Shown: piece by piece, positions 43,827 to 52,583 of the stretch
Layout: each line of letters begins with the position of its first letter
How positions within the stretch are numbered: the first letter of the stretch is position 1
Position numbers and translations under genes: made by a program
Notes under the pieces: model-generated
What the model was told of the DNA's origin: nothing
Seen by the model: only the letters and a program-made list of their open reading frames with translations
Databases searched by the model: none
Source of the DNA: Bog-375 sp049587755
GTDB taxonomy: Bacteria > Acidobacteriota > Terriglobia > Bryobacterales > Bryobacteraceae
Assembly (NCBI GenBank): GCA_049587755.1
Contig: JBAVEN010000003.1
Coordinates: 1 to 64,000 of the forward strand
DNA: 64,000 bases
Direction of reading: 5' to 3'

Positions 43827-44723
43827 ATGAAAATCGCGATCACGGGCGCTTCGGGTTTCATCGGGCGGCGGCTGATGAAACTGCTGGCTGCCCGCGGCCA
43901 TCGGCTGCACGTGCTGAGCCGTCACGCGGGCACGAATCTGCCGGCGGGAGTCGAGCTCTCCGTCTGGGATTCACTCAAAGGCCCCGCCCCGGCTGCCGCG
44001 CTGCGCGATGCAGGCGCGGTGGTGCATCTGGCGGGAGAACCCGTTGCGCAGCGCTGGACCGCCGCGGCCAAACAGCGCATCTACGATAGCCGCGTGGCAG
44101 GGACGCGGAATCTGGTCGCGGCGGTGGCGAACTGCTCCCCGCGGCCCCCAGTGCTGGTGTGCGCATCCGCCATCGGCTACTACGGCTCGCGCGGCGATGA
44201 GATCCTTAGCGAGAATTCCGGCCCCGGCACAGGGTTTTTGGCGGACGTTTGCGTCGCCTGGGAGCGGGAAGCGACGAAGGCCGAAGCTCTCGGCGTACGG
44301 GTCACGCGCATTCGCATAGGGCTGGTGCTCAACGCCGGTGGCGGCGCGCTCAAACCAATGCTGGCCCCATTTCGCGCCGGGCTGGGCGGCCCGCTGGGCG
44401 GCGGCCGGCAATGGATGTCCTGGATTCACATTGCCGACCTGGCGGAAATGTTTCGCTTCGCATTGGAGGAGTCAGCGCCGCCGGTGGTGAACGGCGTTGC
44501 GCCCGGCGCGGTGACGAACGCCGAATTCACGCGCGCGCTGGCGGCAGCGCTGCACCGGCCCGCGTTTCTTCCGGTGCCAAGACTGGGGCTGCGGATGATA
44601 TTCGGTGAAATGGCCGAGATGCTGCTCGCCAGCCAGCGCGTCGTGCCGGCGGCGGCCGAAGCCGCAGGATTCCAGTTTCGGCACCCGCAACTGAAGGAAG
44701 CGTTGGCGGACCTGCTGCGGTGA
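43827..44723 (+). CDS. TIGR01777-family NAD(P)-binding epimerase-like protein
   Basis: 298-aa extended short-chain dehydrogenase fold, SDR39U1-like. It starts KIAITGASGFIGRRL (Rossmann GxxGxxG). VVHLAGEPVAQRW, the catalytic-type YYGSRGDEILSENS and QWMSWIHIADLAEMF follow, with a short C-terminal DUF1731-like tail (PVPRLGLRMIFGEMAEMLLA). Activity uncharacterised. The ATG at 43827 is preceded by GGAACCTGAAG. Confidence 0.9.
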   Translation: MKIAITGASGFIGRRLMKLLAARGHRLHVLSRHAGTNLPAGVELSVWDSLKGPAPAAALRDAGAVVHLAGEPVAQRWTAAAKQRIYDSRVAGTRNLVAAVANCSPRPPVLVCASAIGYYGSRGDEILSENSGPGTGFLADVCVAWEREATKAEALGVRVTRIRIGLVLNAGGGALKPMLAPFRAGLGGPLGGGRQWMSWIHIADLAEMFRFALEESAPPVVNGVAPGAVTNAEFTRALAAALHRPAFLPVPRLGLRMIFGEMAEMLLASQRVVPAAAEAAGFQFRHPQLKEALADLLR

Positions 44724-44792
44724 TGACTCTGGCTCGCCGATGCCCTTGCCGCTATCCGCGCAATCGAGTTACTCTGCGGCTAAAGTAACATC

Positions 44793-45764
44793 ATGTCAGT
44801 TCCGAGATCGGCAATTGCGCTTTTGGCGTGCGTCCCGATGATTGCGATCCACGGGCAACAAGGGCAGGTCTCCGGCCCGGTGGCGGGATACGTCTTCGAT
44901 GGCGCGGCGCTGCGGCCCATCAACGGCGTGCCGGGTGGCGCCACGCTGGGCGAGTCGCTGGACCTGGGGATTGTGGCGAGCGCCGCGGCGGTCTCTCCAC
45001 AGCTCGATTCGGCCATCGTTACGGCCGGCGACGGCTCGTTGCACTTGTTTCGCCTGGGTGGCCGCAGCGCTGCCGAAGTGGCGTGGAATGGCGTGCCGCG
45101 CGGGCCGACGCGGGTGGTTTACAGCCCTTCCGGTACCGCTGCGGCGATTTATGCCTCGGGTCGGGTGCAGGTGGTGAGCGGTTTGCCGGACGCGCCGGTG
45201 CCGGCGTTCGCCGCCCAACTCGGTCCATCGCCGGCGAGACCGGTGAGCGAATTCACAACCGCCGCGCCCGAGGCCATGGCCGTGAGCGACGATGCAACCT
45301 GGCTGTTGGTGGCGGGCGATGGCCGCCTTCGACTCCTGGGGGCGTCCGGATCGAGCACCGGGCTGGTGGAGGGGTCGCGCACGTTGAGTGTGGCGTTTGC
45401 GCCCGACGGCCACGTTGCGGCGGTCTTAGGCGGCGCGGGTCCATGGCTGCAGGTATATCAGGATATTTCCGAAGCGCCCACCCAGCGCATTGCGGCGCCC
45501 GGCTTTGCCGCGCCTTCGGGTTTGGCGTTCTCCGCCGACGGCAAATTTGTGCTGGCCGCGACCCGCGCCGGTAAGTCCGTGATGATTTTCGATCTTGCCG
45601 TTGGCGTCGCCGCCACGCTCGATTGCAACTGCGCTCCCACAGGAGTGTCGCGCCTGGGGAACTTGTTCCGCCTCACCGATGCCGGCTCCGGCCCAGTTTG
45701 GTTCGTGGATACGTCCGCAAGCCCTGCACGCTTGGTATTCGTCCCGGCACGCGCGAATCCGTAG
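44793..45764 (+). CDS. Secreted beta-propeller-like protein of unknown function
   Basis: 323 aa with a signal peptide ending near IAIHGQQ. The mature part has recurring 40-residue sheet patterns (RVVYSPSGTAAAIYASGRVQ, AMAVSDDATWLLVAGDGRLR, SVAFAPDGHVAAVLGGAG, GLAFSADGKFVLAATRAGKS), i.e. a six- or seven-bladed WD/YVTN-type propeller. No enzyme motif is seen. It is convergent with metK, and the gap carries three hairpins. Confidence 0.65.
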   Translation: MSVPRSAIALLACVPMIAIHGQQGQVSGPVAGYVFDGAALRPINGVPGGATLGESLDLGIVASAAAVSPQLDSAIVTAGDGSLHLFRLGGRSAAEVAWNGVPRGPTRVVYSPSGTAAAIYASGRVQVVSGLPDAPVPAFAAQLGPSPARPVSEFTTAAPEAMAVSDDATWLLVAGDGRLRLLGASGSSTGLVEGSRTLSVAFAPDGHVAAVLGGAGPWLQVYQDISEAPTQRIAAPGFAAPSGLAFSADGKFVLAATRAGKSVMIFDLAVGVAATLDCNCAPTGVSRLGNLFRLTDAGSGPVWFVDTSASPARLVFVPARANP

Positions 45765-45765
45765 G

Positions 45766-45838
45766 TGCCGGGCATGCCCGGCAACTCAGAAGCTTTGAAG
45801 CCCGCCCTCAAGCGGGAGTTGGCAGGTTGAAACCTGCC
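45766..45838. repeat. Three consecutive hairpins in a convergent gap
   Basis: TGCCGGGCATGCCCGGCA (45766-45783, perfect), CCCGC/GCGGG (45801-45816) and GGCAGGTTGAAACCTGCC (45821-45838, perfect 8-bp arms with a GA loop) fill the 80 bp between the propeller-gene stop and the metK stop. The first core also occurs at 32811-32826. They may serve as bidirectional attenuation or be REP-type repeats; there is no run of T on either strand. Confidence 0.6.
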
Positions 45839-45846
45839 CCACCCCG

Positions 45847-47016
45847 TCACCGCGCCACTGCGTGAACCGCCGCTGCGGATTCTTTCAGCGCTTCGGCCTT
45901 GTCGGCGACTTCCCAGGTGAAACCTTCCTCGCTGCGGCCAAAGTGGCCGAACGCCGCAGTCTTGCGGTAGATCGGACGGCGCAGGTTGAGGGTGTCGATG
46001 ATGCCGCGCGGAGTTAGCGAGAAATTCTCGCGCACCAGCTCGGTAAAGCGATCGTCCGGGATGGCACCGGTGCCGAACGTATTCACATTCACCGAAACCG
46101 GCTCCGCCACGCCGATGGCGTAGGCAAGCTGCACCTCCACCCGCGTCGCCAGCTTCGAGGCCACCAGGTTCTTGGCGATGTAACGCGCCATGTAGCAGGC
46201 TGAGCGGTCGACCTTGGTCGGGTCCTTGCCGGAGAATGCGCCGCCGCCGTGCCGCCCCATCCCACCGTAGGTATCGACAATGATCTTGCGGCCCGTCAAG
46301 CCCGTATCGCCGTGCGGTCCGCCGACCACGAAACGCCCCGTCGGGTTGATGTGGTACTTGGTCTGGGAATCCACCATGCCGGACGGAACCACCGCGTCGA
46401 TGATGTGCTTCTTCACTTCGCGGCGCAATTCTTCGGTCGAAACGTCCACGCTGTGCTGGGTGGAAATCACCACCGCTTCGATGCGTTTCGGCACGCCACC
46501 CACATATTCCACGCTCACCTGGCTCTTGCCATCCGGGCGCAGGAAGTCCAGAACGCCCTGGCGCCGCACCTGGGAAAGGCGTTGCACCAGCTTATGCGCC
46601 ATCATGATCGGCAGCGGCATCAGCTCGGCCGTTTCGTCGCAAGCGTAGCCGAACATCATCCCCTGGTCACCCGCGCCGCCCGTATCCACGCCCATCGAAA
46701 TGTCGGGCGATTGTGACTGAATCAGGTTGTGCACACCGCAGGTATGGGCGTCGAATCCGTAGGTGGCGTCATTGTAGCCCACATAATCGATGGTGCTGCG
46801 CGCAATGCGCTGCACGTCGACGTAAGTCTTGGTAGTAATCTCGCCCGCCACGATGCAAGTGCCGGTGGTCACCAGGACCTCGCACGCCACACGCCCGGTG
46901 GGATCTTCCGCCAGTACGGCGTCGAGAACGGCATCGGAAATCTGATCGGCGATTTTATCCGGGTGACCCTCGGTCACCGATTCCGACGTAAACAGGTATC
47001 GTTGATTGTCTGACAA
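45847..47016 (-). CDS. metK: S-adenosylmethionine synthetase
   Basis: 389 aa from TTG at 47014-47016. The ATP motif is in FTSESVTEGHPDKIADQISD, and GAGDQGMMFGYACDE, GGAFSGKDPTKVDRSA and HFGRSEEGFTWE are intact. It makes SAM from methionine and ATP. The TTG is chosen because a strong AGGAGGA sits 6 nt before it; the in-frame GTG at 47040 that would add eight residues has no ribosome site. It follows ahcY in the same direction, and the operator at 48512 lies in front of the pair, so both are presumably under one control. Confidence 0.95.
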   Translation of the reverse strand: MSDNQRYLFTSESVTEGHPDKIADQISDAVLDAVLAEDPTGRVACEVLVTTGTCIVAGEITTKTYVDVQRIARSTIDYVGYNDATYGFDAHTCGVHNLIQSQSPDISMGVDTGGAGDQGMMFGYACDETAELMPLPIMMAHKLVQRLSQVRRQGVLDFLRPDGKSQVSVEYVGGVPKRIEAVVISTQHSVDVSTEELRREVKKHIIDAVVPSGMVDSQTKYHINPTGRFVVGGPHGDTGLTGRKIIVDTYGGMGRHGGGAFSGKDPTKVDRSACYMARYIAKNLVASKLATRVEVQLAYAIGVAEPVSVNVNTFGTGAIPDDRFTELVRENFSLTPRGIIDTLNLRRPIYRKTAAFGHFGRSEEGFTWEVADKAEALKESAAAVHAVAR

Positions 47017-47069
47017 AGGTTGTCCTCCTGCGTGTGTCACTCTAATTTAACATGCGGAGCCGGGCCGCC

Positions 47070-48500
47070 TTAATAGCGGTAGTGCTCCGATTTATAGGGC
47101 CCCTCGGGCGCCACGCCCAGGTAGGCGGCCTGCTTCGGCGTCAGCGTGGTGAGCTTGACGCCGATCTTTTCCAGGTGCAGCCGCGCCACGTCTTCATCCA
47201 GTTTCTTGGGCAGCGTGTAGACGCCCGGCTTGTACGAATCGCGGTTCTTCCACAGGTCGAGCTGCGCCAGCGTCTGGTTGGAAAAGCTGTTGCTCATGAC
47301 GAAGCTCGGGTGGCCCGTGGCGCAGCCAAGATTGACCAGCCGGCCCTCGGCCAGCAGAAACATGCTGTTGCCGTTGGGGAAGGTGTACATATCCACTTGC
47401 GGCTTGATGTTGGTTCGCTGCGCGCCGGAGGCGTTCAGCCGATCCACCTGAATTTCATTATCGAAGTGTCCGATGTTGCACACGATGGCCTGGTCTTTCA
47501 TTTTGGTCATGTGCTCCAGGGTGATGATGTCGCAGTTGCCGGTGCAGGTGACGTAGATATCGCCGCGGCCGAGCGTGTCCTCGACGGTGGTTACCTCGAA
47601 GCCTTCCATGGCGGCCTGCAGCGCGTTGATGGGGTCGATCTCGGTCACCACCACGCGTGCGCCCATGCCGCGCAGCGAATGGGCCGAGCCTTTGCCCACG
47701 TCGCCGTAACCGCACACCACCGCTACTTTGCCGGCCACCATAACGTCGGTGGCGCGCTTGATGCCATCCGCCAGTGATTCGCGGCAGCCATACAGATTGT
47801 CGAACTTCGACTTGGTGACTGAGTCGTTGACGTTGATTGCCGCCACCAGCAGTTGGCCTGCCTCCTGCATCTTATAGAGCCGGTGCACGCCCGTTGTGGT
47901 CTCCTCGGAAACGCCGCGCCACTCCTTGACAATTTCGTGCCAGCGCCGCGGATTCTCGCCGTGAACCTCCTTCAACAGATTCTTGATGACTTCCTCTTCG
48001 TGGCTGGAAGAGGGAGTGTTCACCCAATCGCTGCCGTTTTCGAGTTCATAGCCTTTGTGGATCAGAAGGGTGGCGTCGCCGCCATCGTCCACCACCAGTT
48101 GCGGACCCTTACCCTCCGCGTGGCTGAGCGCCATGTAGGTGCACCACCAGTAGTCCTCCAGGGCCTCGCCCTTCCACGCAAACACGGGAACGCCCGCGGC
48201 GGCGATGGCGGCGGCGGCGTGATCCTGGGTGGAGAAGATGTTGCAACTCGCCCAGCGCACCGTGGCACCTAATTCGACCAGCGTCTCGATCAGCACCGCG
48301 GTCTGGATGGTCATGTGCAGCGAGCCGGTGATCCGCACGCCCGCCAGCGGCTTGTCCTTGGCGTATTTGTGCCGGATCGCCATCAGGCCGGGCATTTCCT
48401 GCTCGGCGATGGAAATTTCCTTGCGGCCCCAATCGGCCAGCGCCGGGTCGGCGACCTTGTTGGCAACTACATTATTCTGGTTCAGCGTGGCAGTGCTCAT
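47070..48500 (-). CDS. ahcY: S-adenosylhomocysteine hydrolase
   Basis: 476 aa from the ATG at 48498-48500 (GAGGG upstream). It converts SAH to homocysteine and adenosine, regenerating methyl-cycle flux. ITGSLHMTIQTAVLIETL, CGYGDVGKGSAHSLRG (NAD binding), HFDNEIQVDRL and the C-terminal PKKLDEDVARLHLE and YKSEHYRY match the family. First gene of ahcY-metK; the promoter region is shared with the divergent SahR-like gene. Confidence 0.97.
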   Translation of the reverse strand: MSTATLNQNNVVANKVADPALADWGRKEISIAEQEMPGLMAIRHKYAKDKPLAGVRITGSLHMTIQTAVLIETLVELGATVRWASCNIFSTQDHAAAAIAAAGVPVFAWKGEALEDYWWCTYMALSHAEGKGPQLVVDDGGDATLLIHKGYELENGSDWVNTPSSSHEEEVIKNLLKEVHGENPRRWHEIVKEWRGVSEETTTGVHRLYKMQEAGQLLVAAINVNDSVTKSKFDNLYGCRESLADGIKRATDVMVAGKVAVVCGYGDVGKGSAHSLRGMGARVVVTEIDPINALQAAMEGFEVTTVEDTLGRGDIYVTCTGNCDIITLEHMTKMKDQAIVCNIGHFDNEIQVDRLNASGAQRTNIKPQVDMYTFPNGNSMFLLAEGRLVNLGCATGHPSFVMSNSFSNQTLAQLDLWKNRDSYKPGVYTLPKKLDEDVARLHLEKIGVKLTTLTPKQAAYLGVAPEGPYKSEHYRY

Positions 48501-48511
48501 TTTCAACCCTC

Positions 48512-48531
48512 GTATCAAGAAATCTTGATAC
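48512..48531. promoter_or_regulatory. Palindromic operator between ahcY and the SahR-like gene
   Basis: GTATCAAGAAATCTTGATAC has perfect 9-bp arms and a 2-bp centre. It is 11 bp from the ahcY start and 23 bp from the divergent start, so a bound factor could cover both promoters. A further TATCAAT half-site lies at 48533-48539. The likely ligand-responsive binder is the adjacent ArsR-type regulator. Confidence 0.75.
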
Positions 48532-48554
48532 ATTGATATTAGAAGATTCGAAGT

Positions 48555-49475
48555 ATGGCGTCAATCCTGAAATCGCTGCGGCTGGCGGCCGATCCGGGCC
48601 GGCTGCGCCTGCTCCTGCTGCTGGAGCAGGAAGAGCTCTCGGTGGCCGAGCTGCAGGACATCGTAGGCAAGCCTCAGAGCCAGGTTTCCACCCACCTTGC
48701 GCAATTGAAACAGGCCGGCCTGGTGGCCGACCGGCGCACCGGCAAAAACGCGTTTTACCGCCTCACCGCGCCCGCCGGCCTGGCGGCCATCCTGCGCCAG
48801 GCCGCGGCCGAGGTTCCCGAAGCCGCGCAGGACCGCGCCGCCCTGCGCCTGGTGCTGCGCAGACGGCAGGATAAGATGCGCCGCTACTTCGACGATCTGG
48901 CGGGCAAATTCGGCCGCCAGTACGTGCCCGGCCGTTCGTGGAAAGGAATCGCCGAAGCGCTCCTCAGCCTGATGCCGCCGCTGGTCGTCGCCGACCTGGG
49001 CGCCGGCGAAGGCACCATTGCACAACTGCTGGCGCAGCGCGCGCGGCGGGTGATCGCCATCGACAACTCGCCGAAAATGGTGAAGTTCGGCGCCGCCCTG
49101 GCGCGCAAGAACGGCATCGCCAATCTGGAATACCGCCTGGGCGACCTGGAAGAGGTGCCCATCCGCAGCGGCACGGTGGATCTCGCCTTTCTCAGCCAGG
49201 CGCTGCACCACGCGGCGCACCCGCAGCGCGCCATCGCCGAAGCCTGGCGAATCCTGAAGCCGGGCGGCCGCGCCGCCATCCTCGACTTGAACCGCCACCA
49301 TTTTGAGGAAGCCCGCGAGATGTATGCCGACCTATGGCTCGGATTCGCCGAATTCGATCTGGAACGCTTTCTCAAACACGCCGGCTTCCGCAACGTGGAA
49401 ACCGCCATCGTTCATCGCGAGACCGAGGCCCCGTATTTCGAAAGCATCCTGGCTACGGGAGAGAAGCCAAAGTGA
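48555..49475 (+). CDS. SahR-like ArsR regulator with a SAM methyltransferase-fold domain
   Basis: 306 aa: an ArsR winged helix (1-95, LRLAADPGRLRLLLLLEQEE, VGKPQSQVSTHLAQLKQAGL) joined to a class I methyltransferase fold (about 115-300). Motif I is DLGAGEG (147-153), with acidic Asp170 ending the second strand. The known SahR of Proteobacteria has this same ArsR plus methyltransferase-like layout and represses ahcY/metK-type genes, sensing S-adenosylhomocysteine. The divergent position next to ahcY-metK and the palindrome make the same role likely here. Family membership is read from the sequence; ligand and regulation are inferred. Confidence 0.85.
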   Translation: MASILKSLRLAADPGRLRLLLLLEQEELSVAELQDIVGKPQSQVSTHLAQLKQAGLVADRRTGKNAFYRLTAPAGLAAILRQAAAEVPEAAQDRAALRLVLRRRQDKMRRYFDDLAGKFGRQYVPGRSWKGIAEALLSLMPPLVVADLGAGEGTIAQLLAQRARRVIAIDNSPKMVKFGAALARKNGIANLEYRLGDLEEVPIRSGTVDLAFLSQALHHAAHPQRAIAEAWRILKPGGRAAILDLNRHHFEEAREMYADLWLGFAEFDLERFLKHAGFRNVETAIVHRETEAPYFESILATGEKPK

Positions 49476-49560
49476 GGGCTGAACGTTTCTTAGCTTGCCC
49501 TCAAATCATAAGAGTGAACGGCATCTCTACCGGCATTTGGACCAAGTTAATCGCCAACCC

Positions 49561-49581
49561 GGCAAGCTGGAAAAGCCTGCC
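49561..49581. repeat. Hairpin of the GGCAGGT family
   Basis: GGCAAGCTGGAAAAGCCTGC (plus a final C) has partly matching arms around a GGAAA loop. It resembles the hairpins at 27029 and 45821 and lies between the SahR-like gene and the next minus-strand gene. Confidence 0.35.
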
Positions 49582-49602
49582 CCGCCGCATGATTTCCCGT
49601 CC

Positions 49603-50370
49603 CTATTGCGCCTGCCGGGTGCCCATGCGCATGCCGTGGCCTTGGCTCACGGTATAGTCCGCCGGGGTCTGGAACAGCGAAGCGTCCGGCTCGGCGCGGG
49701 TGATGTTGATAAGCTGCGTCGTCGTAGCGCCGAAGCGCGGATCGCTGGTTTTGACCATCACCGGCACCTGCAGATCGGTCGAAACCCAGGTTTCCCTCAC
49801 GACTTGAATCGGCTGCGCGTTGCCCATCGCTCCGGCCGGTATGGTGCGCGTAATGCGCGTTCCGGTCGCCTGCACGCCGTTCACAGTCTGCGTACCCAGG
49901 TCTTCCTTCACCACGTTGGCCGAGTTCGCGCCAAAGCGCTGGCGCCCGGCCATCCGGGCGTTCGATCCACCGGCCGGGGGCTGCCGCATCGCCATTTCGG
50001 AAGCGGTCCTGGTCTGCGGATTCAGTCTCCGCACCACCTGGGCCACCGGATCGGAAATCGTCACCATGGTCCGGCTGGCCTGTCCGTTAGCTCCGGCGAA
50101 GGTCGTCTCTTCGCGCACCCGTCCCTGACTGTCACGGAACAGGTTGGTTTGTTCCTGCCGCTGGATCACGTTGCCGTTGGCCAGCGTCTGCTGGTGCGTC
50201 GTCACCTGGACCGCCGAAAACGGCGCGCCGGTAACCGTGGCGCCGCGCATCAGGCTCCCTGCTCCCGCCATGCCCATACCGGGCCCGCCAAATCCCATCC
50301 GGCCGCCGCGCGGCCCCTGTGCCAGCAGCGCACCGCCGGCCAGCAACGCGATTACAACCGCTTTTCTCAT
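49603..50370 (-). CDS. Secreted Gly/Ala-rich protein of unknown function
   Basis: 255 aa with a signal peptide (KAVVIALLAGGALLAQGPRG). A Gly-Met-rich stretch (RMGFGGPGMGMAGAGSLMRG) follows, then beta strands such as QVTTHQQTLANGNVIQRQEQ, NLFRDSQGRVREETTFAGAN and GTQTVNGVQATGTRITRTIP. It ends with a short Met-rich tail. Related proteins are frequent in Acidobacteria, often near sigma/anti-sigma genes; none is adjacent here. No catalytic motif. Confidence 0.65.
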   Translation of the reverse strand: MRKAVVIALLAGGALLAQGPRGGRMGFGGPGMGMAGAGSLMRGATVTGAPFSAVQVTTHQQTLANGNVIQRQEQTNLFRDSQGRVREETTFAGANGQASRTMVTISDPVAQVVRRLNPQTRTASEMAMRQPPAGGSNARMAGRQRFGANSANVVKEDLGTQTVNGVQATGTRITRTIPAGAMGNAQPIQVVRETWVSTDLQVPVMVKTSDPRFGATTTQLINITRAEPDASLFQTPADYTVSQGHGMRMGTRQAQ

Positions 50371-50474
50371 CTGCTTCGAAACCTCCGCTCAATAGAGAAT
50401 TGCATGAAAAAGACCGAAAGTTCCAAGGAACAGCCCGCCGGAGGGGGTATTTCATGTCGGGTTCTTTCCTGCAA

Positions 50475-51116
50475 CTACCTCCCGGCCGCCGGCTTTCTGA
50501 CGGTCACCGGAACAACCGTGGATTTCCCGTTGTACTCGATGGTGATCCTTGCCGAACCGAATCCGGTGGTGGTCACGAGGCCCCACTGGTTCACAGTCGC
50601 AACGCTGGGGTTCTCGGAGGTGAACTTGACATAGCTGGACTCGTGGAGGTCCACGCGCGGCGCGTCGGCGAACTTCCCGACCGCAGCTACCGGACATTGG
50701 ACGCCGACTTCGTGAAAGTCCAAGACTGCGGGCTCCGCCGTCAGGCTAAGCGGGCTGTCAGACCGCTCTACCAAGATCCCAACCGGCTCCGAAGTAGCGC
50801 CTCGGCCGGATTCGGTTGTGCCGTCCGCCCTCAACTCGTATCGGCGTGGCAGAGTGTTCGGCGGGATGGTCATGGAAAAACGGTAGGGCGGCGTTGCGAG
50901 CGGCCTACTGAAGCCGATGGCGCTTTGCCCGATGATGATAACCTCTCGGAACGCTAGCGCTGGAGAAGCTTCGACCACGACAGTCATCGTATAGCCGGCG
51001 TATACAACGGCGCCGTCCTTCGGTTCCGTGATCTTGAGAGTCTGCGCCGTCAGGATGCCGCTGGAGGCGCAGAACGTCAGCAGTGGAGCGCAAACGTACG
51101 CCGCCCGCCGTGCCAT
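50475..51116 (-). CDS. Exported Ig-like domain protein
   Basis: 213 aa from the ATG at 51114-51116, one base after the thiC stop. A signal peptide ends near SGILTAQ. The body has two beta-sandwich segments: LKITEPKDGAVVYAGYTMTV at the start, and a C-terminal BIG2-like part (YVKFTSENPSVATVNQWGLV, GSARITIEYNGKSTVVPVTV). An adhesion or wall-associated role is a guess. It is probably co-transcribed with thiC by read-through. Confidence 0.6.
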   Translation of the reverse strand: MARRAAYVCAPLLTFCASSGILTAQTLKITEPKDGAVVYAGYTMTVVVEASPALAFREVIIIGQSAIGFSRPLATPPYRFSMTIPPNTLPRRYELRADGTTESGRGATSEPVGILVERSDSPLSLTAEPAVLDFHEVGVQCPVAAVGKFADAPRVDLHESSYVKFTSENPSVATVNQWGLVTTTGFGSARITIEYNGKSTVVPVTVRKPAAGR

Positions 51117-51117
51117 G

Positions 51118-52512
51118 CTAATCTTCGCCGGCAATCTTTACCAGGCTTTCGCCGGGCTGGCCGTTCAGCACGGCATCGGCCTCTTCGGCGGTGAAGGACT
51201 CCACTTTCGCCGAAATGTTCATCGAGCAGAACTTGGGCCCGCACATGGAACAGAAATGCGCGTCCTTGAAACCTTCCTCGGGCAGGGTTTCATCGTGCAT
51301 GGCGCGGGCGGTTTCCGGGTCGAGCGAAAGCTCGAACTGGCGGTTCCAGTCGAAACGGTAGCGGGCGCGCGAAAGGTCGTCGTCGCGATCGCGCACGCCG
51401 GGACGCTTGCGCGCCACATCGGCGGCGTGGGCGGCGATTTTGTAGGCGATGATGCCGGCCTTGACGTCCTCGCGGTTGGGCAGGCCCAGGTGTTCCTTGG
51501 GCGTGACGTAGCACAGCATGGACGCTCCGTACCAGCCGATCATGGCGGCGCCGATGGCCGATGTAATGTGATCGTAACCGGGCGCAATGTCGGTAACCAG
51601 GGGGCCGAGCGTGTAGAAAGGCGCTTCGTAGCAGAGCTCGTTTTCCTTCTGCACCTGCAGCTCAATCTGGTCCATAGGAATGTGGCCGGGCCCTTCGATC
51701 ATCACCTGCACGTCGAACTCCCAGGCCTTTTTGGTCAGCTCGCCCAGCGTCTCCAACTCCGCGAACTGCGCCTCGTCGCTGGCGTCGGCCACGCTGCCGG
51801 GACGGAGGCCGTCGCCCAAGGAAAAGCTCACGTCATGCTTCTGAAAGATCCGGCAGATGTCATCGAAGCACTCATACAGGAAATTCTGCTTGTGGTTCTT
51901 CACCATCCACTCGGCCAGGATGGATCCGCCGCGGCTGACGATGCCGGTGACGCGCCGCGTGGTGAGCGGAATGTGCTGCACCAGCACGCCGGCGTGGATG
52001 GTCATGTAGTCCACGCCCTGCTCGGCTTGTTCCTCGATGACGTCGAGCATCACCCGCGCGTTCAAGTCTTCTACGCGGCGCACGCGCGACAGCGCTTCAT
52101 AAATGGGTACGGTGCCGATGGGTACGGGCGAAGCGTCGATGATGGCTTTGCGAATGGCGGGGATGTCGCCGCCGGTGGAAAGGTCCATCACGGTGTCGGC
52201 GCCATATTTCAACGAGTAGCGCAGCTTTTCGAGTTCGCCTTCCACGTCCGAAAGCACCGACGAGTTGCCGATATTGGCGTTGATCTTGCACTTCGAGGCG
52301 ATTCCGATGGCCATCGGCTCCAGGTTGGGGTGGTGGATGTTGGCGGGAATAATCAGGCGGCCGCACGCCACCTCGGAGAGCACCAGTTCGGGCGGCAAGC
52401 TCTCGCGCTGCGCCACATAGTGCATCTCTTCGGTGATCTGCCCCAGGCGCGCATAGTGCAGTTGCGTGCGGATTTTGTCGTTGTTACGTTTGGCTACCCA
52501 GTCAGTGCGCAT
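51118..52512 (-). CDS. thiC: Phosphomethylpyrimidine synthase ThiC
   Basis: 464 aa, the shorter ThiC type without the N-terminal extension of about 150 residues. It rearranges aminoimidazole ribotide to HMP-P using SAM and a [4Fe-4S] cluster. The C-terminal cluster motif CSMCGPKFC (Cys421, Cys424, Cys429) is intact, as are ADTVMDLSTGGDIPAIRKAI and VMIEGPGHIPMDQIELQVQK. GAGGAG precedes the ATG by 6 nt. I find no TPP riboswitch signature in the leader, which instead holds a two-part hairpin. Confidence 0.96.
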   Translation of the reverse strand: MRTDWVAKRNNDKIRTQLHYARLGQITEEMHYVAQRESLPPELVLSEVACGRLIIPANIHHPNLEPMAIGIASKCKINANIGNSSVLSDVEGELEKLRYSLKYGADTVMDLSTGGDIPAIRKAIIDASPVPIGTVPIYEALSRVRRVEDLNARVMLDVIEEQAEQGVDYMTIHAGVLVQHIPLTTRRVTGIVSRGGSILAEWMVKNHKQNFLYECFDDICRIFQKHDVSFSLGDGLRPGSVADASDEAQFAELETLGELTKKAWEFDVQVMIEGPGHIPMDQIELQVQKENELCYEAPFYTLGPLVTDIAPGYDHITSAIGAAMIGWYGASMLCYVTPKEHLGLPNREDVKAGIIAYKIAAHAADVARKRPGVRDRDDDLSRARYRFDWNRQFELSLDPETARAMHDETLPEEGFKDAHFCSMCGPKFCSMNISAKVESFTAEEADAVLNGQPGESLVKIAGED

Positions 52513-52529
52513 CGACGGCTCCTCAAAGT

Positions 52530-52583
52530 CCGCGGGCGCCGCCCGGCACGCCTTGTGAAAGGCGCGACCAGGGGCGCCCGCGG
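52530..52583. other. Nested hairpin in the thiC leader
   Basis: Outer stem CCGCGGGCGCC (52530-52540) pairs perfectly with 52573-52583. Inside it CGCCTT/AAGGCG (52549-52564) closes a GTGA tetraloop, a GNRA type. On the minus strand it lies 18 bp upstream of thiC and downstream of the lysine-rich micro-ORF. It may be a leader structure, a terminator of the micro-ORF or a repeat. Confidence 0.5.

Noticed and set aside
47000..48560. SAM or SAH riboswitch before metK or ahcY
   Set aside because: The gaps are too short (about 30-55 bp) and carry no conserved riboswitch segments; the palindrome and adjacent regulator explain control better.
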